Assembly (NCBI RefSeq): GCF_015865035.1
Contig: NZ_JADZGI010000005.1
Coordinates: 12,946-76,945 of the forward strand
Direction: 5' to 3'
Length of the DNA stretch: 64,000 bases
Source of the DNA: Novosphingobium aureum
Lineage (GTDB): Bacteria > Pseudomonadota > Alphaproteobacteria > Sphingomonadales > Sphingomonadaceae
This document shows positions 1 through 9,388 of this stretch, one piece after another (the first letter of the stretch is position 1; each line of letters starts with the position of its first letter). The notes beneath the pieces are model-generated. The model had not been told where the DNA came from. It made no database searches and saw only the letters and a list, made by a program, of their open reading frames with translations. Made by a program: the position numbers and the translations under genes.

Positions 1-1
1 C

Positions 2-733
2 GCGATGATGGGCGCCTTCTTTACAGGGCGCATCGTCTCGCCGCGCTATTCGGTGGTCGCCGTGCTCGTGGTCGGCGTGGTGCTGGCAGCGCTCACCGGC
101 AACCTCTCGGGCACGATCGCGACCCCGAGCCTGACGCTGCCGGTCTGGACCACGCCGCGCTTCGATCTCGCCGCGATGGCCAACATCGCCGTGCCGCTCG
201 CGGTCGTCGCGCTCACCGGCCAGTTCCTGCCCGGCATCGCCGTCCTGCGCACAGCCGGCTACGATCATCCCCCGGCCCGCCCGCTGATCTCGTGGAGCGC
301 GATCGCCTCGGTGATCCTCGCCCCCTTCGGTTGCCACGGCCTGAACCTCGCCGCGCTGACCGCCGCGATCTGCCTCGGGCCCGACGCGCATCCCGATCCC
401 GACAAACGCTACGTCGCCGGTGTCGCAGGCGGGGTCACCTACCTCGTCTTCGGTGCCTCCGCCTCGACGGTGCTCGCGCTCTTCGCGCTGCTGCCCGCCT
501 TCCTCGTCGCAGCCCTCGCCGGGCTCGCGCTGTTCCCGGTCGTCGCAGGCTCGCTCAGCACCGCGCTGCGCGCCGAGGATGGACGCGACGGCGCGCTCGT
601 CACTTTCGCAGTGAGCGCTTCGGGCCTGACGCTCGGCGGCCTCGGCGCGGCCTTGTGGGGCCTCGTCTTCGGCCTTGCCGTGCACTTCATCCAGCATGTC
701 CTCAAGCGGCCCGCAATCGCCGGACCGCCCTGA
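2..733 (+). CDS. benE: BenE-family benzoate/H+ symporter, 5' part missing
   Basis: This is the C-terminal part (about 243 residues) of a BenE-type aromatic-acid transporter in the inner membrane. The frame is open at the left edge, and the family is normally about 390-400 residues, so roughly the first 150 are outside the window. The visible part is almost entirely hydrophobic helices. It contains the polar stretch AIASVILAPFGCHGLN near residues 99-114, followed by an acidic cytoplasmic loop (DAHPDPDKRY), as is typical of BenE. A porin gene follows 53 bases downstream on the same strand, which suggests joint uptake of an aromatic acid across both membranes. The substrate is not shown by the sequence. 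Confidence 0.85.
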   Translation, partial: AMMGAFFTGRIVSPRYSVVAVLVVGVVLAALTGNLSGTIATPSLTLPVWTTPRFDLAAMANIAVPLAVVALTGQFLPGIAVLRTAGYDHPPARPLISWSAIASVILAPFGCHGLNLAALTAAICLGPDAHPDPDKRYVAGVAGGVTYLVFGASASTVLALFALLPAFLVAALAGLALFPVVAGSLSTALRAEDGRDGALVTFAVSASGLTLGGLGAALWGLVFGLAVHFIQHVLKRPAIAGPP

Positions 734-786
734 CCACCCCGCCATCAGAACAGAACAAGACGAACCCTACGGGAGAGCCCCCCCTT

Positions 787-2338
787 ATGATCGAATTCAT
801 GGCACCGCTGGTGCTTGCCGGCGCCCTCGCGCCTGCCGCCACCGCCCAGACCACCGACGCCGCCCAACCTGCCGCAGCTCAGTCCGGGCCGGTAGTGATG
901 GACCCGCCGCCCCCGCCCGGCAGCGTCCCCGTCGTTCGCCCGATGCCGGTCCCGCAGGACAAGGCCTCCGCCGACACCACCCGCCTGCCGCAGGGCGCGC
1001 AGGCGCCGATCGTCACCTCTGACGGACGCGTCATTGCCGAGCCCGCGCCCGCGTTCCACCCGATCAACCACGAGGAGAACTACGCCTCGTTCCGGGATGT
1101 GCGCGATGCCAACGCCTGGACGCGGCTGAAGTACATCCCCCTCGCAGGGCCGGTCTATGCAACGCTGGGCGGCGAGCTGCGCCTGCGCGGCGAACTGCGG
1201 CCGGGTGAACGCTTCGGCCGCGGCCCGCAGGACGACGATGGCAACTTCCAGCTCCGCGCGCGCTTGTGGGGCGACCTGCACGTCGGAGAGACGCTGCGCG
1301 CCTTCGTCGACATCGAGCATGCAACGAGCAGCGGCCTCGATTCTGTCGAGGCCGTCATCGACGAGGGCCGCGCCGACTTCAATCAGGCCTTCATCGAGGC
1401 CAATGTACCCATTGGCGAAGCCAGGCTCACCGCGCGCGTGGGGCGCCAGGAAGTGGGGCTCGGCGGCTTCACCGTATTCGATGCGCGAGGGCGCGAATAC
1501 CCGCCGCTCGCTCGATCTCGTGCGCATCATGGGTAAGGCCGGCAAGTGGGACGGCGGCTTCATGATCGGTCACCCCGTTGCCGAGGACAAGGGCAGCTTC
1601 AACGACGTGCGCAACCGCAACTACGATCTGTGGGGCATCCATGCCGGACGCGGGTTTGGCGAAGGCGCGCAGTCCTCGCGCGCCGAACTGATCTTCGTCG
1701 CCACCGACCAGGCCGGGCGCGCCTTCGATTCGACGACACCGACCCGCGAGGACCGGCGCACCCTCTCGCTGCGCTACGCGGCCATCGACAATGCCTGGAA
1801 CTACTCGCTCGAAGGCATCCGCCAGTGGGGCGACTACGGCGCGCTCGACATCGATGCCTATTACGTGACCGGACAGGTCGCCTATACCTGGACCCACGGC
1901 TGGCGTCCGCAGCTCGGCCTGCGCGTCGATGTCGGGTCGGGCGACAAGGACCCCAACGACGGCAAGATCGGCACGTACGGCCCGCTCTTCCCGCGCCCGC
2001 TGACCTACAACGGCGATCTCGGCCCGCACAACCTGACCGTGCTCCAGCCTTCGATCGGCGTGAAGCCGATCAAGGGCATGGCGCTCAATGCCTCGGTCGC
2101 GGGACTGTGGCGCACCTCGAAGAACGACGGCGTCTACTCGCTCGGCGGGCAGGTGATCCGCTCGGGCGACGAAAGCGACCAGCGCTATTTCGCGACGCGT
2201 TTCTCGGTCTCGGGTCGCTATGCGCTCAACGACTTCACCACGCTGGGCTTCTACACCAATTACAGCGTGCTCTCGGAGAGCTTCGAGCCGGGCCGCGACC
2301 TGTTCTACGCGGCAAGCTACCTGACTTTCCGCTTCTGA
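787..2338 (+). pseudogene. Alginate-export-type outer-membrane porin, frameshifted
   Basis: A secreted outer-membrane beta-barrel of the alginate_exp type, read in two frames. The first frame starts at the ATG at 787 behind GGGAGAG at 771-777. It has a signal peptide (MIEFMAPLVLAGALA...ATAQ) and a proline-rich linker, then barrel strands ending VGRQEVGLGGFTVFDAR. Homology-like sequence continues in the next frame from 1487 (EGANTRRSLDLVRIMG) to the TGA at 2338, ending in a typical barrel terminus (YLTFRF). One base is missing within the GC-rich run at 1483-1490. It is either a real inactivating or phase-variable change or a sequencing error. It lies just downstream of the BenE transporter and probably serves the same substrate. 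Confidence 0.75.
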
Positions 2339-2363
2339 CCACGGCCATGCCCGGGGGTGGCCG

Positions 2364-2645
2364 CTAGTCGCCCTCGGTGCCCGCAAGGGCCGCGAGAATG
2401 CCCTCGACCAGCGCCTGCCCGCGCTGGTCGAGCCGCGCCTGCATCTGCGCATCGGGCTCGAAGCACTCGATCTCGCCGCCAATGTCGATGCCGTGGCGCT
2501 CGAGCAGCGCTTCCATGACCGCCATGCGGTCGCTGAGCACCCACAGCTCGCGGGTAAGCGCGAGCACCGCGCTCCCGACCCGCCCGACGTCGGCCTCGGC
2601 AAGCGTTTCGCGTATTGGATGGTTGAAGCGCGTCGGATCGCTCAC
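2364..2645 (-). CDS. Small protein of unknown function (93 aa)
   Basis: I do not recognise this family. It is a soluble, acidic 93-residue protein without a signal peptide or membrane segment. The middle is predicted helical (RVGSAVLALTRELWVLSDRM), and it ends in a second helix (DQRGQALVEGILAAL). Its start (2645) overlaps the stop of the upstream methyltransferase gene (2642) by four bases, so the two are translationally coupled and may work together. It could be a small partner of the methyltransferase; that is inference from position only. Confidence 0.6.
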   Translation of the reverse strand: MSDPTRFNHPIRETLAEADVGRVGSAVLALTRELWVLSDRMAVMEALLERHGIDIGGEIECFEPDAQMQARLDQRGQALVEGILAALAGTEGD

Positions 2646-3679
2646 TGCGGTTTCCTCCCCCTGACGACGTGCGGATAGATGCCCTCGGCAACGACATCTG
2701 CGAAGCCTGCCTCGCGTGCGACTCGCGCCAGATCGAGACTTGCAGACTCGCGCCAGTGCGGCTCGCCCCCCAGCCGCGCCCCGCGATCGGCACGCCAGAC
2801 CGCCAGCTTGTCCATGTCGGCATAGCGCGTGACGTCGCTCATGATCATGTCGCCGCCGGGCTCGAGCAGACGGAAGGCCTCCGCGAACACTGCACGGATC
2901 ACGTCTGCCGGTATCTCATGAAGCAATATGTACGAGGCAACGAGGTCAAAACTTTCGCTTTCGAACCCGGTATCCTCGGCCGGACGCTGGTAAAGCTGCC
3001 AGGCCCAGCCATGGGCGTTGGCCACACGCTCGGCATGTTCGAGGGCGCGCAGCGAGAGATCGACGCCGACGATCTCGGCATCCGGATAAGTCTCCTGCAA
3101 GGCCTCGGTAAAGTGCCCGGTCGAGGCGCCCATATCCAAGATACGGCGATAGTGCGCGCGCGGCGCCGAGGCAGCGAGCGCACGGCGCTGACGGAAGATC
3201 CCGCCCGGAAACAGGGCCTCGACCATGCGGCGGTGGACGATCTCGCCATGGATATAGCCTTGCATCGGATGGTCGTCCCAGCCACCCGCGGTGCGGTGGA
3301 AATTGACCCCGCGCCAATAATCGGGTGCGCTATCTCCCTGCGCGCGCGGGACGAGGCGCGCCGGCCCCTTGCTCTGCAGACGCTCGAGGACGGGCGCAAG
3401 ATCGTCCTCGACCTCCGCGAAAGACTCGCGCGCGTAGAGCCCGTGCATGCGCGACTGCCATTCGCCGACAAGCTCGCTCACCCGCCAGGCTCCGGAAGGC
3501 GACAGCGCGCCCGCCACTTGCGCATCGCGTTGGTCGAGGTCCTCGGCCAGCGCCCCGGCCTCGGGCACCGCGCTCGCCAGGTCAGCCTCGACCTGCCCGC
3601 GCACTGCCTTCATGCCGCGCGTCAGATTGACGAGGAAATCGAGCGAAGCCCGCCCACGCTGGGCCGGTCGGAAAGTCAT
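2642..3679 (-). CDS. Class I SAM-dependent methyltransferase
   Basis: A soluble methyltransferase of about 345 residues. The SAM-binding motif I is ILDMGASTGHFTEAL. It is followed by the acidic end of strand 2 (AEIVGVDLSLRALEHA) and by SFDLVASYILLHEIP and LLEPGGDMIMSDV, the usual order of class I enzymes. An N-terminal domain of about 150 residues precedes it, probably substrate recognition. The chosen start is the ATG at 3679. A TTG at 3691 has a better-spaced GAGGAG and is a real alternative. The open frame continues to 3835, but that part looks like non-coding shadow. The acceptor substrate cannot be told. It is coupled to the 93-residue gene downstream. Confidence 0.75.
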   Translation of the reverse strand: MTFRPAQRGRASLDFLVNLTRGMKAVRGQVEADLASAVPEAGALAEDLDQRDAQVAGALSPSGAWRVSELVGEWQSRMHGLYARESFAEVEDDLAPVLERLQSKGPARLVPRAQGDSAPDYWRGVNFHRTAGGWDDHPMQGYIHGEIVHRRMVEALFPGGIFRQRRALAASAPRAHYRRILDMGASTGHFTEALQETYPDAEIVGVDLSLRALEHAERVANAHGWAWQLYQRPAEDTGFESESFDLVASYILLHEIPADVIRAVFAEAFRLLEPGGDMIMSDVTRYADMDKLAVWRADRGARLGGEPHWRESASLDLARVAREAGFADVVAEGIYPHVVRGRKPQ

Positions 3680-3979
3680 CGGGTTGTCCAAGCGCACTCT
3701 CTCCTCGGCTGCGCAGCCGCATCGGATCGCGGCAGGATCGAGGCTAACCGTGCACGAATGCAAGGTGCGAGCCGTATCCGCGCTGCATTCACCTGTCGGA
3801 ATCGGGGCCCGGGGAGAGACGGCGCTAGCGAACAAGTTTCACGCGCTGCCCAACCTGTTGCAAGGGCCAGTTCCCCGCGCGCCCCGGTCACGCGATGGTC
3901 GGGCACAAACGAGACTCGGCCAGGCGCGCGTGCGCGCCGGTCCAAACGCGCCCGATGAGGCGCCGACCGGGAGAGACCA

Positions 3980-5035
3980 ATGATCAACCGCCGCATCGTC
4001 CTCAATTCGCGTCCGACGGGAATTCCCGTCGAGGACAACTTCCGCATCGAGGAAGTGCCCGTACCCGAACTGGCTGACGGCGAGGTCCTGCTCGAGAACC
4101 GGGTCTTCGCGATCGATCCCGCGGTGCGCGGCATGCTCGATGACGTGAAGAGCTACATGCCGCCCGTGCCGATCGGCGGCCTTATCCCGACCATGGTGCT
4201 GGGCCGCGTGGTCAAGTCGCGAAACCCCGACTTCAAGGAAGGCGATTATGGCCGCGCCTTCATTGGCTGGGAGACCCATTCGGTCATCGCACCCGGCTCG
4301 GTCGGCTTCGAGAACGTGCGCGTGGCGCCCGACATGCCGCTCACCGCCTACATGGGCGCATGCGGTTGGTCGGGGATCACCGCCTATGTCGGGCTCAAGA
4401 AATACGGCGAGATGCGCAGCGGTGACGAGGTGCTGGTCAGTGCCGCGGCCGGCGCGGTCGGCTCGGTCGCCGGTCAGGTCGCGAAGCTTTCTGGCTGCCG
4501 CGTCGTCGGCACTGTAGGCAGTGCGGACAAGGCCCGCATCGTCACCGAGACACTCGGCTTCGACGCCGCCATCGACTACCGCGCCTGCGCCGACCTCGGC
4601 GCCGAGATCGACAGGCACTTCCCCGAGGGCATCGACCTCTACTTCGACAACGTCGGCGGCATCACGCTCGATACCGTCCTGCCACGCATGAAGGCTTTCG
4701 GGCGCATCCCGGTCTGCGGCATGATCGCCAATTACAACCACCAGAGCGATCCCTATCTCCTGCGCAACATCTGGCAGGTCCTCGTCAACCGCATCACCAT
4801 GCGCGGCTTCCTCGCCTACGAGGCGGTCGACATGATCGAGGAAGCCGAACACGCCCTCGCCGACTGGATCCGCTCGGGCAAGCTGGTCGCCACCGAGAAC
4901 GTCGCCACCGGTCTCGATGCGACGCCCGAGGCCTTCATCCGCCTGATGTCGGGCAAGACCAGCGGCAAGACGCTCGTGCGCCTCGACGACAAGGTCTCGA
5001 CCCTCGCCGACTGGAAGGCACCGCAACATGCTTGA
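3980..5035 (+). CDS. NADP-dependent medium-chain oxidoreductase (CurA/PTGR type)
   Basis: Zinc-free medium-chain dehydrogenase/reductase of 351 residues, of the kind that reduces the C=C bond of enones (curcumin/prostaglandin reductase-like). The cofactor-binding core reads VLVSAAAGAVGSVAGQVAKLSGCRVVGTVGS near residues 150-180, with the AAGAVGS variant of the glycine motif, and later IDLYFDNVGG, both standard for this subgroup. The catalytic-zinc ligands are absent. It starts at 3980 behind GGGAGAG. Its last eight bases overlap the next gene, an NTF2-like protein, so the two probably act as a pair. The real substrate is unknown. Confidence 0.85.
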   Translation: MINRRIVLNSRPTGIPVEDNFRIEEVPVPELADGEVLLENRVFAIDPAVRGMLDDVKSYMPPVPIGGLIPTMVLGRVVKSRNPDFKEGDYGRAFIGWETHSVIAPGSVGFENVRVAPDMPLTAYMGACGWSGITAYVGLKKYGEMRSGDEVLVSAAAGAVGSVAGQVAKLSGCRVVGTVGSADKARIVTETLGFDAAIDYRACADLGAEIDRHFPEGIDLYFDNVGGITLDTVLPRMKAFGRIPVCGMIANYNHQSDPYLLRNIWQVLVNRITMRGFLAYEAVDMIEEAEHALADWIRSGKLVATENVATGLDATPEAFIRLMSGKTSGKTLVRLDDKVSTLADWKAPQHA

Positions 5036-5603
5036 GCCGGGCCCGCGCACGCCGCCTGCCTCCGCCGCAGCCTTGCCCGGCACGAGCGATCCGGCCCAGA
5101 CCGACGTGATCGCCGACCTTGTTGCGCGTGCGCGCATCACCGACCTGATCGCCGACTATGCGCAAGTCATCGACTGGCTCGACTGGGACCGGCTCGACAG
5201 CCTGTTCTGGCCCGAGGCGCAGTTCGACTTCGGCATGTTCAAGGGGGACTTCGGCGCCTATCGCGATTTCGTGAAGGCGCTCGAGGAGGGCTATTCCCGG
5301 CGCCTGCACATGTTCACCCTGCCCTCGATCAGGATCAGCGGTGAAGAGGCGCGCATCGACGTCGGCTGCGTGATCGTGTGCCGCACGGCAGAGCCCGCAC
5401 CCGGCAGCGACGCCACCTTCTGGGGGCGCTACCTGCTCGGCGCGCAGCAGCGTGGCGGCGAATGGCGACTTTCCGAACTCACCTACGTGCTCAATCTGGG
5501 CGGCGTGAATCCGCGCGACGGCGACGACACCGGCGGCCCGATGAACCTGGGCGACGGTCTCTCGGTCGCACACCCATACGCAAAAAAGCTCTCGCTGCCC
5601 TGA
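5028..5603 (+). CDS. NTF2/SnoaL-like protein
   Basis: A cytoplasmic 191-residue protein with the cone-shaped NTF2/SnoaL fold: ITDLIADYAQVIDWLDWDRLDSLFW at residues about 36-60 is the typical first helix pair of the SnoaL_4 group. The family contains isomerases, dehydratases and non-catalytic ligand binders. It overlaps the upstream enone reductase by eight bases, which points to one pathway. The last codons form one arm of a hairpin that acts as the terminator of the convergent ompA-type gene (5582-5616), so the end of this gene is under double constraint. Confidence 0.7.
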   Translation: MLEPGPRTPPASAAALPGTSDPAQTDVIADLVARARITDLIADYAQVIDWLDWDRLDSLFWPEAQFDFGMFKGDFGAYRDFVKALEEGYSRRLHMFTLPSIRISGEEARIDVGCVIVCRTAEPAPGSDATFWGRYLLGAQQRGGEWRLSELTYVLNLGGVNPRDGDDTGGPMNLGDGLSVAHPYAKKLSLP

Positions 5604-5616
5604 GGGCAACGAGAGC
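5582..5616 (-). terminator. Rho-independent terminator of the OmpA-family gene, inside the neighbour's 3' end
   Basis: GCTCTCG (5588-5594) pairs with CGAGAGC (5610-5616) and TGCC (5596-5599) with GGCA (5605-5608), with one C/A mismatch between them. On the minus strand the hairpin is followed directly by six U residues, because 5582-5587 is AAAAAA on the plus strand. This is a classic intrinsic terminator for the minus-strand gene ending at 5670. It overlaps the last codons and the stop of the convergent NTF2-like gene. Confidence 0.8.
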
Positions 5617-5669
5617 AATTCGTCGAATGCCTGCGCAACGGGACGGGCCGCGCCCGTCCCTTCTCGCGA

Positions 5670-6551
5670 TCAGAGCCCGTCGAGGCCCTTGCTGACGAGA
5701 ATATTGACCGCGACGCGGCGGTTCTGCGCCTTGCCTTCCTCGGTCGTGTTGTCGGCCAGCGGATCGGCCTCGGCCATCCCGGTCGGCGTCAGCATGCGGT
5801 AGGGCTTCCAGCCGCAGGCCTGCTGCAGGTAGTTCACGACGCGGCTGGCGCGCTTCTCACTGAGCTCCTGGTTGAACTCCTGGCTACCGGTGGAGTCGGT
5901 ATAGCCCACCACGAGGAGCAGTGCGTTGTCCATGTTTTCCGCCTGGCTGGCCGCGCTGCACAGGTCGGCCTTGCCCTGCTCGGAGAGCTTGTACTTGCCG
6001 GTGTCGAAGTTGACGTTGGTCGTGCCCTTGATGTTGTACTTGTCGATGTCGCCCATGCGACCGCGCAGCGCCTCGGTGGCCGCGGTCTGCTCGGCGAAGC
6101 CCTGGGCCGTGCCGTTGCGGATCATCGCCGCGGTCTTGAAGTCGTCGTTCTTGAACTTGATCTGGCTCGCTAGCAGGCCGCTGGGAGCCTGAAGCGTCTC
6201 GATCTTGACGGGAAGTCCGTTGAGCAGGGAGTCGTCGGCGCGCTCCTTGCTGGCAAGGCCCAGGAAGCCTCCCTTGCCGAGAATCTCGGTGTTTTCGCTG
6301 AAGCTCACGACCGTGCTGGTGCCGCTCTCGTCGGTGATCTGGATACGATTGCCGTCACGCGCGGAAATGATGCCCTCGACGTCAGGCCCCTTGGCCAGTT
6401 CGGACTCGTCGACAGGGCGCTCGCCATAGACGGTGGCGGAAACGTCCGCCGCAGGCAGTTCCTGCTGTTGCGCGGATACGCTGCTGGCCGCAGGCACGGC
6501 GAGCAGGCCTGCCAGAAGAAGTGCGCCGGGTTTGCTGGAAATGACCTTCAT
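5670..6551 (-). CDS. OmpA-family cell-envelope protein
   Basis: A 293-residue exported protein. Residues 1-27 are a clear Sec signal peptide (KPGALLLAGLLAVPAASSVSA). The middle (about 55-135) is a beta-rich domain of unknown role, with RNGTAQGFAEQTAATEALR before the last domain. The C-terminal OmpA domain starts near residue 175 (TNVNFDTGKYKLSEQGKADL) and contains GYTDSTGS...LSEKRASRVVNYL, the peptidoglycan-binding signature. It probably anchors the envelope to peptidoglycan. No beta-barrel domain is visible, so it is not a classical OmpA porin. It has its own terminator (5582-5616) and a long upstream region. Confidence 0.85.
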   Translation of the reverse strand: MKVISSKPGALLLAGLLAVPAASSVSAQQQELPAADVSATVYGERPVDESELAKGPDVEGIISARDGNRIQITDESGTSTVVSFSENTEILGKGGFLGLASKERADDSLLNGLPVKIETLQAPSGLLASQIKFKNDDFKTAAMIRNGTAQGFAEQTAATEALRGRMGDIDKYNIKGTTNVNFDTGKYKLSEQGKADLCSAASQAENMDNALLLVVGYTDSTGSQEFNQELSEKRASRVVNYLQQACGWKPYRMLTPTGMAEADPLADNTTEEGKAQNRRVAVNILVSKGLDGL

Positions 6552-7185
6552 TACGATACTCCTACGTTCTGCATCAGCCGGCCCGGCCTGTTCGCGTCAA
6601 CCGGTTGCATCCCGGCGTTCGCGCCCCTGTCGGCGGGCCCGACTGGTTGGACCCCATCATTCTATGCCTCCCCGCGGGACCGGTCCGGCGAGACCTGAAG
6701 CCAGTGCGAGAGGCAGCGTGGACCTGCTGGGTGTTCCGCGCATGCTTTCCGGTAAATGAACGCCACGATTTTCGCCGCTACTTGTGCGTGCACCCGAGTG
6801 CATTGTGCGACGAACCGTTTAAACTTGCACCATACAATGCCACGATACCGGCCACTTAGATATCCCAGGAGATACTGTAACATAATCAAGAATAGCCTAG
6901 CCAAGACTGGCCAAAAAAATCCATTACTTCACATTTGGGCAAATCTTTTACATCACTTCGCGGAACAATATAATCCAAAGAGCGTTCGATCGCCCGGATG
7001 AAATTGCAGTTAACCAATATTTTCAAGCACATTGGATCCGGCTGCCACGCGCATTGCGATCGAACCAAGACGTCTGCGCAGTGGTCTTCGCGGCGACAGA
7101 AACCCTCCTTGACGCATCTCTGAAAATCGCAATGATCCGGGAAACGGTGTTGCAAAATTGCGTGCACCTCGGGGACCACCGGATC
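6552..7185. other. Intergenic region of 634 bases between divergent genes
   Basis: No convincing gene. The part at about 6830-7030 is clearly richer in A/T than the surroundings and probably holds the promoters of the divergent OmpA-family gene and LysR gene. I see no RNA gene or long repeat here. The open frame upstream of the LysR start (7054-7185) lacks conserved sequence and was not included in the regulator. Confidence 0.5.
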
Positions 7186-8130
7186 ATGCCTGCCTTCTCC
7201 CGCTTCCTGCGCTATTTCATGGCGGTCGGCCGCCTCGGATCGATCCGCAAGGCGGCGGACGAGCTCAACCTCTCGGCATCGGCAATCGACCGGCAGATCC
7301 TGAACGTCGAGGCGGAACTGGGCGTGCCCTTGTTCGAACGCCTGCCGACAGGTCTCAAGCTCACTGCGGCGGGCGAACTGATGATGGCCTCGGCCCATCA
7401 CTGGGAACAGGGCATGGTCAATGTGCGCGCGCAGATCGAGGATCTGCGCGGGCTGAAGCTCGGCCATGTCGAGATCGCGGTGATCGATGCGCTCGCCAAG
7501 GGCTACGTCCCCGAGACGATCCACCGCATCCAGCAGCAGTATCCCGGTATCACCGTGGGCCTGCGCGTGCTCGACAACGACGCGGTGCGCGGGGCGATCG
7601 TGCGCGGCGAAGTGGACTGCGGGATCATGTTCGAACCGCAGACCTTTCGCGACCTCACCGTGCGCACCTTCGTCGAAGTGGTACTCGGCTTTATCACCCC
7701 GCCCGGCCACCCTTTCGGCTCACGCGAGGAGGCCCGCTTTTCCGCCTGCGTAGGCGAGCCGGTGATCGCACCGGCCGAACCGCTCGCGGTCGGCCAGCAG
7801 GTCGCCGTGCTCGAGGCAGCGACCAAGGTGCCGATCCGCCGCACGGTCACTTCGGACAACATCCAGATGATCGCTTCGATGGTGATGCAGGGCGCAGGAA
7901 TCGGAATTCTCACCTCGCTCGATGTTATGACCGAGGTACAGCGCGGCCTCCTGCGCTTCACCCGCATCGCCGATCCGCTGCTGCGACCGATGACGCTGGC
8001 GATGTGCACCGCCAGCGCTCGCACGCCTTCGCATGCAGCGACCATGGTCCTGCGCGAGATCGAGAACGGCTTCGCCGCGCTCGACCATGCCCGCATCGAC
8101 GACGCCCGACCGCAACCCGCTCTCGATTAG
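7186..8130 (+). CDS. LysR-family transcriptional regulator
   Basis: About 314 residues from the ATG at 7186 (GGGG at 7171-7174 is the best ribosome site; the frame is open to 7054). The N-terminal winged helix-turn-helix reads FLRYFMAVGRLGSIRKAADELNLSASAIDRQI, followed by ELGVPLFERLPTGLKLTAAGEL. A periplasmic-binding-protein-like effector domain follows. It lies ahead of a phosphoribosyltransferase gene on the same strand and faces the end of the 20-kb purine operon. It is therefore a candidate purine regulator, but no binding site ties it to those genes. Confidence 0.85.
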   Translation: MPAFSRFLRYFMAVGRLGSIRKAADELNLSASAIDRQILNVEAELGVPLFERLPTGLKLTAAGELMMASAHHWEQGMVNVRAQIEDLRGLKLGHVEIAVIDALAKGYVPETIHRIQQQYPGITVGLRVLDNDAVRGAIVRGEVDCGIMFEPQTFRDLTVRTFVEVVLGFITPPGHPFGSREEARFSACVGEPVIAPAEPLAVGQQVAVLEAATKVPIRRTVTSDNIQMIASMVMQGAGIGILTSLDVMTEVQRGLLRFTRIADPLLRPMTLAMCTASARTPSHAATMVLREIENGFAALDHARIDDARPQPALD

Positions 8131-8209
8131 CCCCTTCCCGCAATTGTCCCGGGACCCGCCAGCTTGTACTTAAGGAACCCAACAATGCCCGCTTTCAGGA
8201 GTCGAACCC

Positions 8210-8743
8210 ATGGGTGAATCCGTGGAGCCCCAGCTTCAGTACCTCGAATACTACGAGGATTTCCTCGCCAAGGTCCGGGTCCTGTCCGGCAAGATCGTAG
8301 CGGGTGACTGGATGCCCGACTTCGTCATCGGCGTAGGCCGCGGCGGTCTCGTCCCCGGCGTCTACGTCTCGCACCAGCTCGGCGTGCCGATGCTCTCGAT
8401 CGACCACAGCGCCAAGGTTCCGGGCTTTGCCGACGACCTGCTCGCCAGGGTCGCGGCGATGAGCGCGGAAGGCAAGAAGCTGCTGTTCATCGACGACATC
8501 AACGACAGCGGCGGCACCATCGAATATATCCGCGCCCGGCTCGACGAGGGCGGCTGCAACCGCGAGACGACGCGCTTCGCCGTCGTCATCAACAACCTCA
8601 GCTCGCAGGCCGAGGTCGACCTGTGGGCCGAGACCATCGACCGCAAGGACGACAAGCGCTGGTTCGTCTTCCCCTGGGAAGCCGTCGCCACGCGCGAGAG
8701 CATCACCGAAGAGGCCCTTTCGGTCCCCGAACGGCTCGCCTGA
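8210..8743 (+). CDS. Purine-type phosphoribosyltransferase
   Basis: A 177-residue cytoplasmic enzyme with the type I phosphoribosyltransferase fold. The PRPP loop is LLFIDDINDSGGTI at residues 91-104, and the pyrophosphate loop region reads VIGVGRGGLVPGVYVSHQL near 39-57. Such enzymes join a free base to PRPP; the xanthine/guanine/hypoxanthine group is the nearest match in style, but the base is not certain. The ribosome site CAGGAG lies at 8191-8196. Downstream genes (LOG-type hydrolase, NTF2-like protein) are co-oriented and closely spaced, so this looks like a salvage set beside the purine breakdown operon. Confidence 0.8.
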   Translation: MGESVEPQLQYLEYYEDFLAKVRVLSGKIVAGDWMPDFVIGVGRGGLVPGVYVSHQLGVPMLSIDHSAKVPGFADDLLARVAAMSAEGKKLLFIDDINDSGGTIEYIRARLDEGGCNRETTRFAVVINNLSSQAEVDLWAETIDRKDDKRWFVFPWEAVATRESITEEALSVPERLA

Positions 8744-8789
8744 CACCCTCATCCCCCATTTCCCAGAACGCGAAAGAAGAAAACACTCC

Positions 8790-9368
8790 ATGCGCATCTG
8801 TGTCTATCTCGGCTCCTCGCCGGGCCGCGATCCCATGTACCGCGAAACCGCCCACGAATTCGGCACCCTGCTCGCCAAGCGCGGCATCGGCCTCGTCTAT
8901 GGCGGCGGTGAAGTCGGCCTCATGGGCGTGATCGCCGACGCCGTTTGCGCGGCGGGCGGCGAGGTCATCGGCGTGATCCCCGAGGCGCTGCGCGCGCGCG
9001 AGAAGGACCATCAGGGCATCACCGAGCTGCACGTCGTCAAGTCGATGCACGAGCGCAAGGCGCTCATGGCCAAGCTCTCCGACGGCTTCGTTACCCTGCC
9101 CGGCGGCATCGGCACCTTCGAGGAAATGTTCGAGGCCTGGTGCTGGTCGCAGCTGGGCTACCACGCCAAGCCGGTCGGACTGCTCAACGTCGGCAACTTC
9201 TACGAAGGCCTGATCCAGTTCATCGACAAGATCGTCGCCGAGGGCTTCCTGCAGGACCGCCACCGCGACATGCTGATCGTCGACAACAAGCCCGAGCGCC
9301 TGCTCGACCGGATCATCGAATTCATCCCGCCCCAGACCGAGCACTGGCTCCACGAGGGCGAGAACTGA
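8790..9368 (+). CDS. LOG-family nucleoside 5'-monophosphate phosphoribohydrolase
   Basis: A 192-residue Rossmann-type protein of the TIGR00730/LOG family. The signature PGGIGTFEE is at residues 104-112, and the upstream active-site Arg-Lys pair is in MHERK (86-90). The N-terminal nucleotide site includes YGGGEVGLMG at 37-46. Members split nucleoside monophosphates, including AMP or cytokinin nucleotides, into base and ribose 5-phosphate. Placed after a phosphoribosyltransferase gene that catalyses the reverse type of chemistry, it suggests control of purine nucleotide and base levels. Confidence 0.85.
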   Translation: MRICVYLGSSPGRDPMYRETAHEFGTLLAKRGIGLVYGGGEVGLMGVIADAVCAAGGEVIGVIPEALRAREKDHQGITELHVVKSMHERKALMAKLSDGFVTLPGGIGTFEEMFEAWCWSQLGYHAKPVGLLNVGNFYEGLIQFIDKIVAEGFLQDRHRDMLIVDNKPERLLDRIIEFIPPQTEHWLHEGEN

Positions 9369-9388
9369 GCAGGACAAGGACCGCCGCA

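Noticed and set aside
292..1022. Long plus-strand frames overlapping the BenE gene end and the porin start
   Set aside because: Arginine- and proline-rich shadow frames of the real genes; only the part from 787 has signal-peptide and barrel character.
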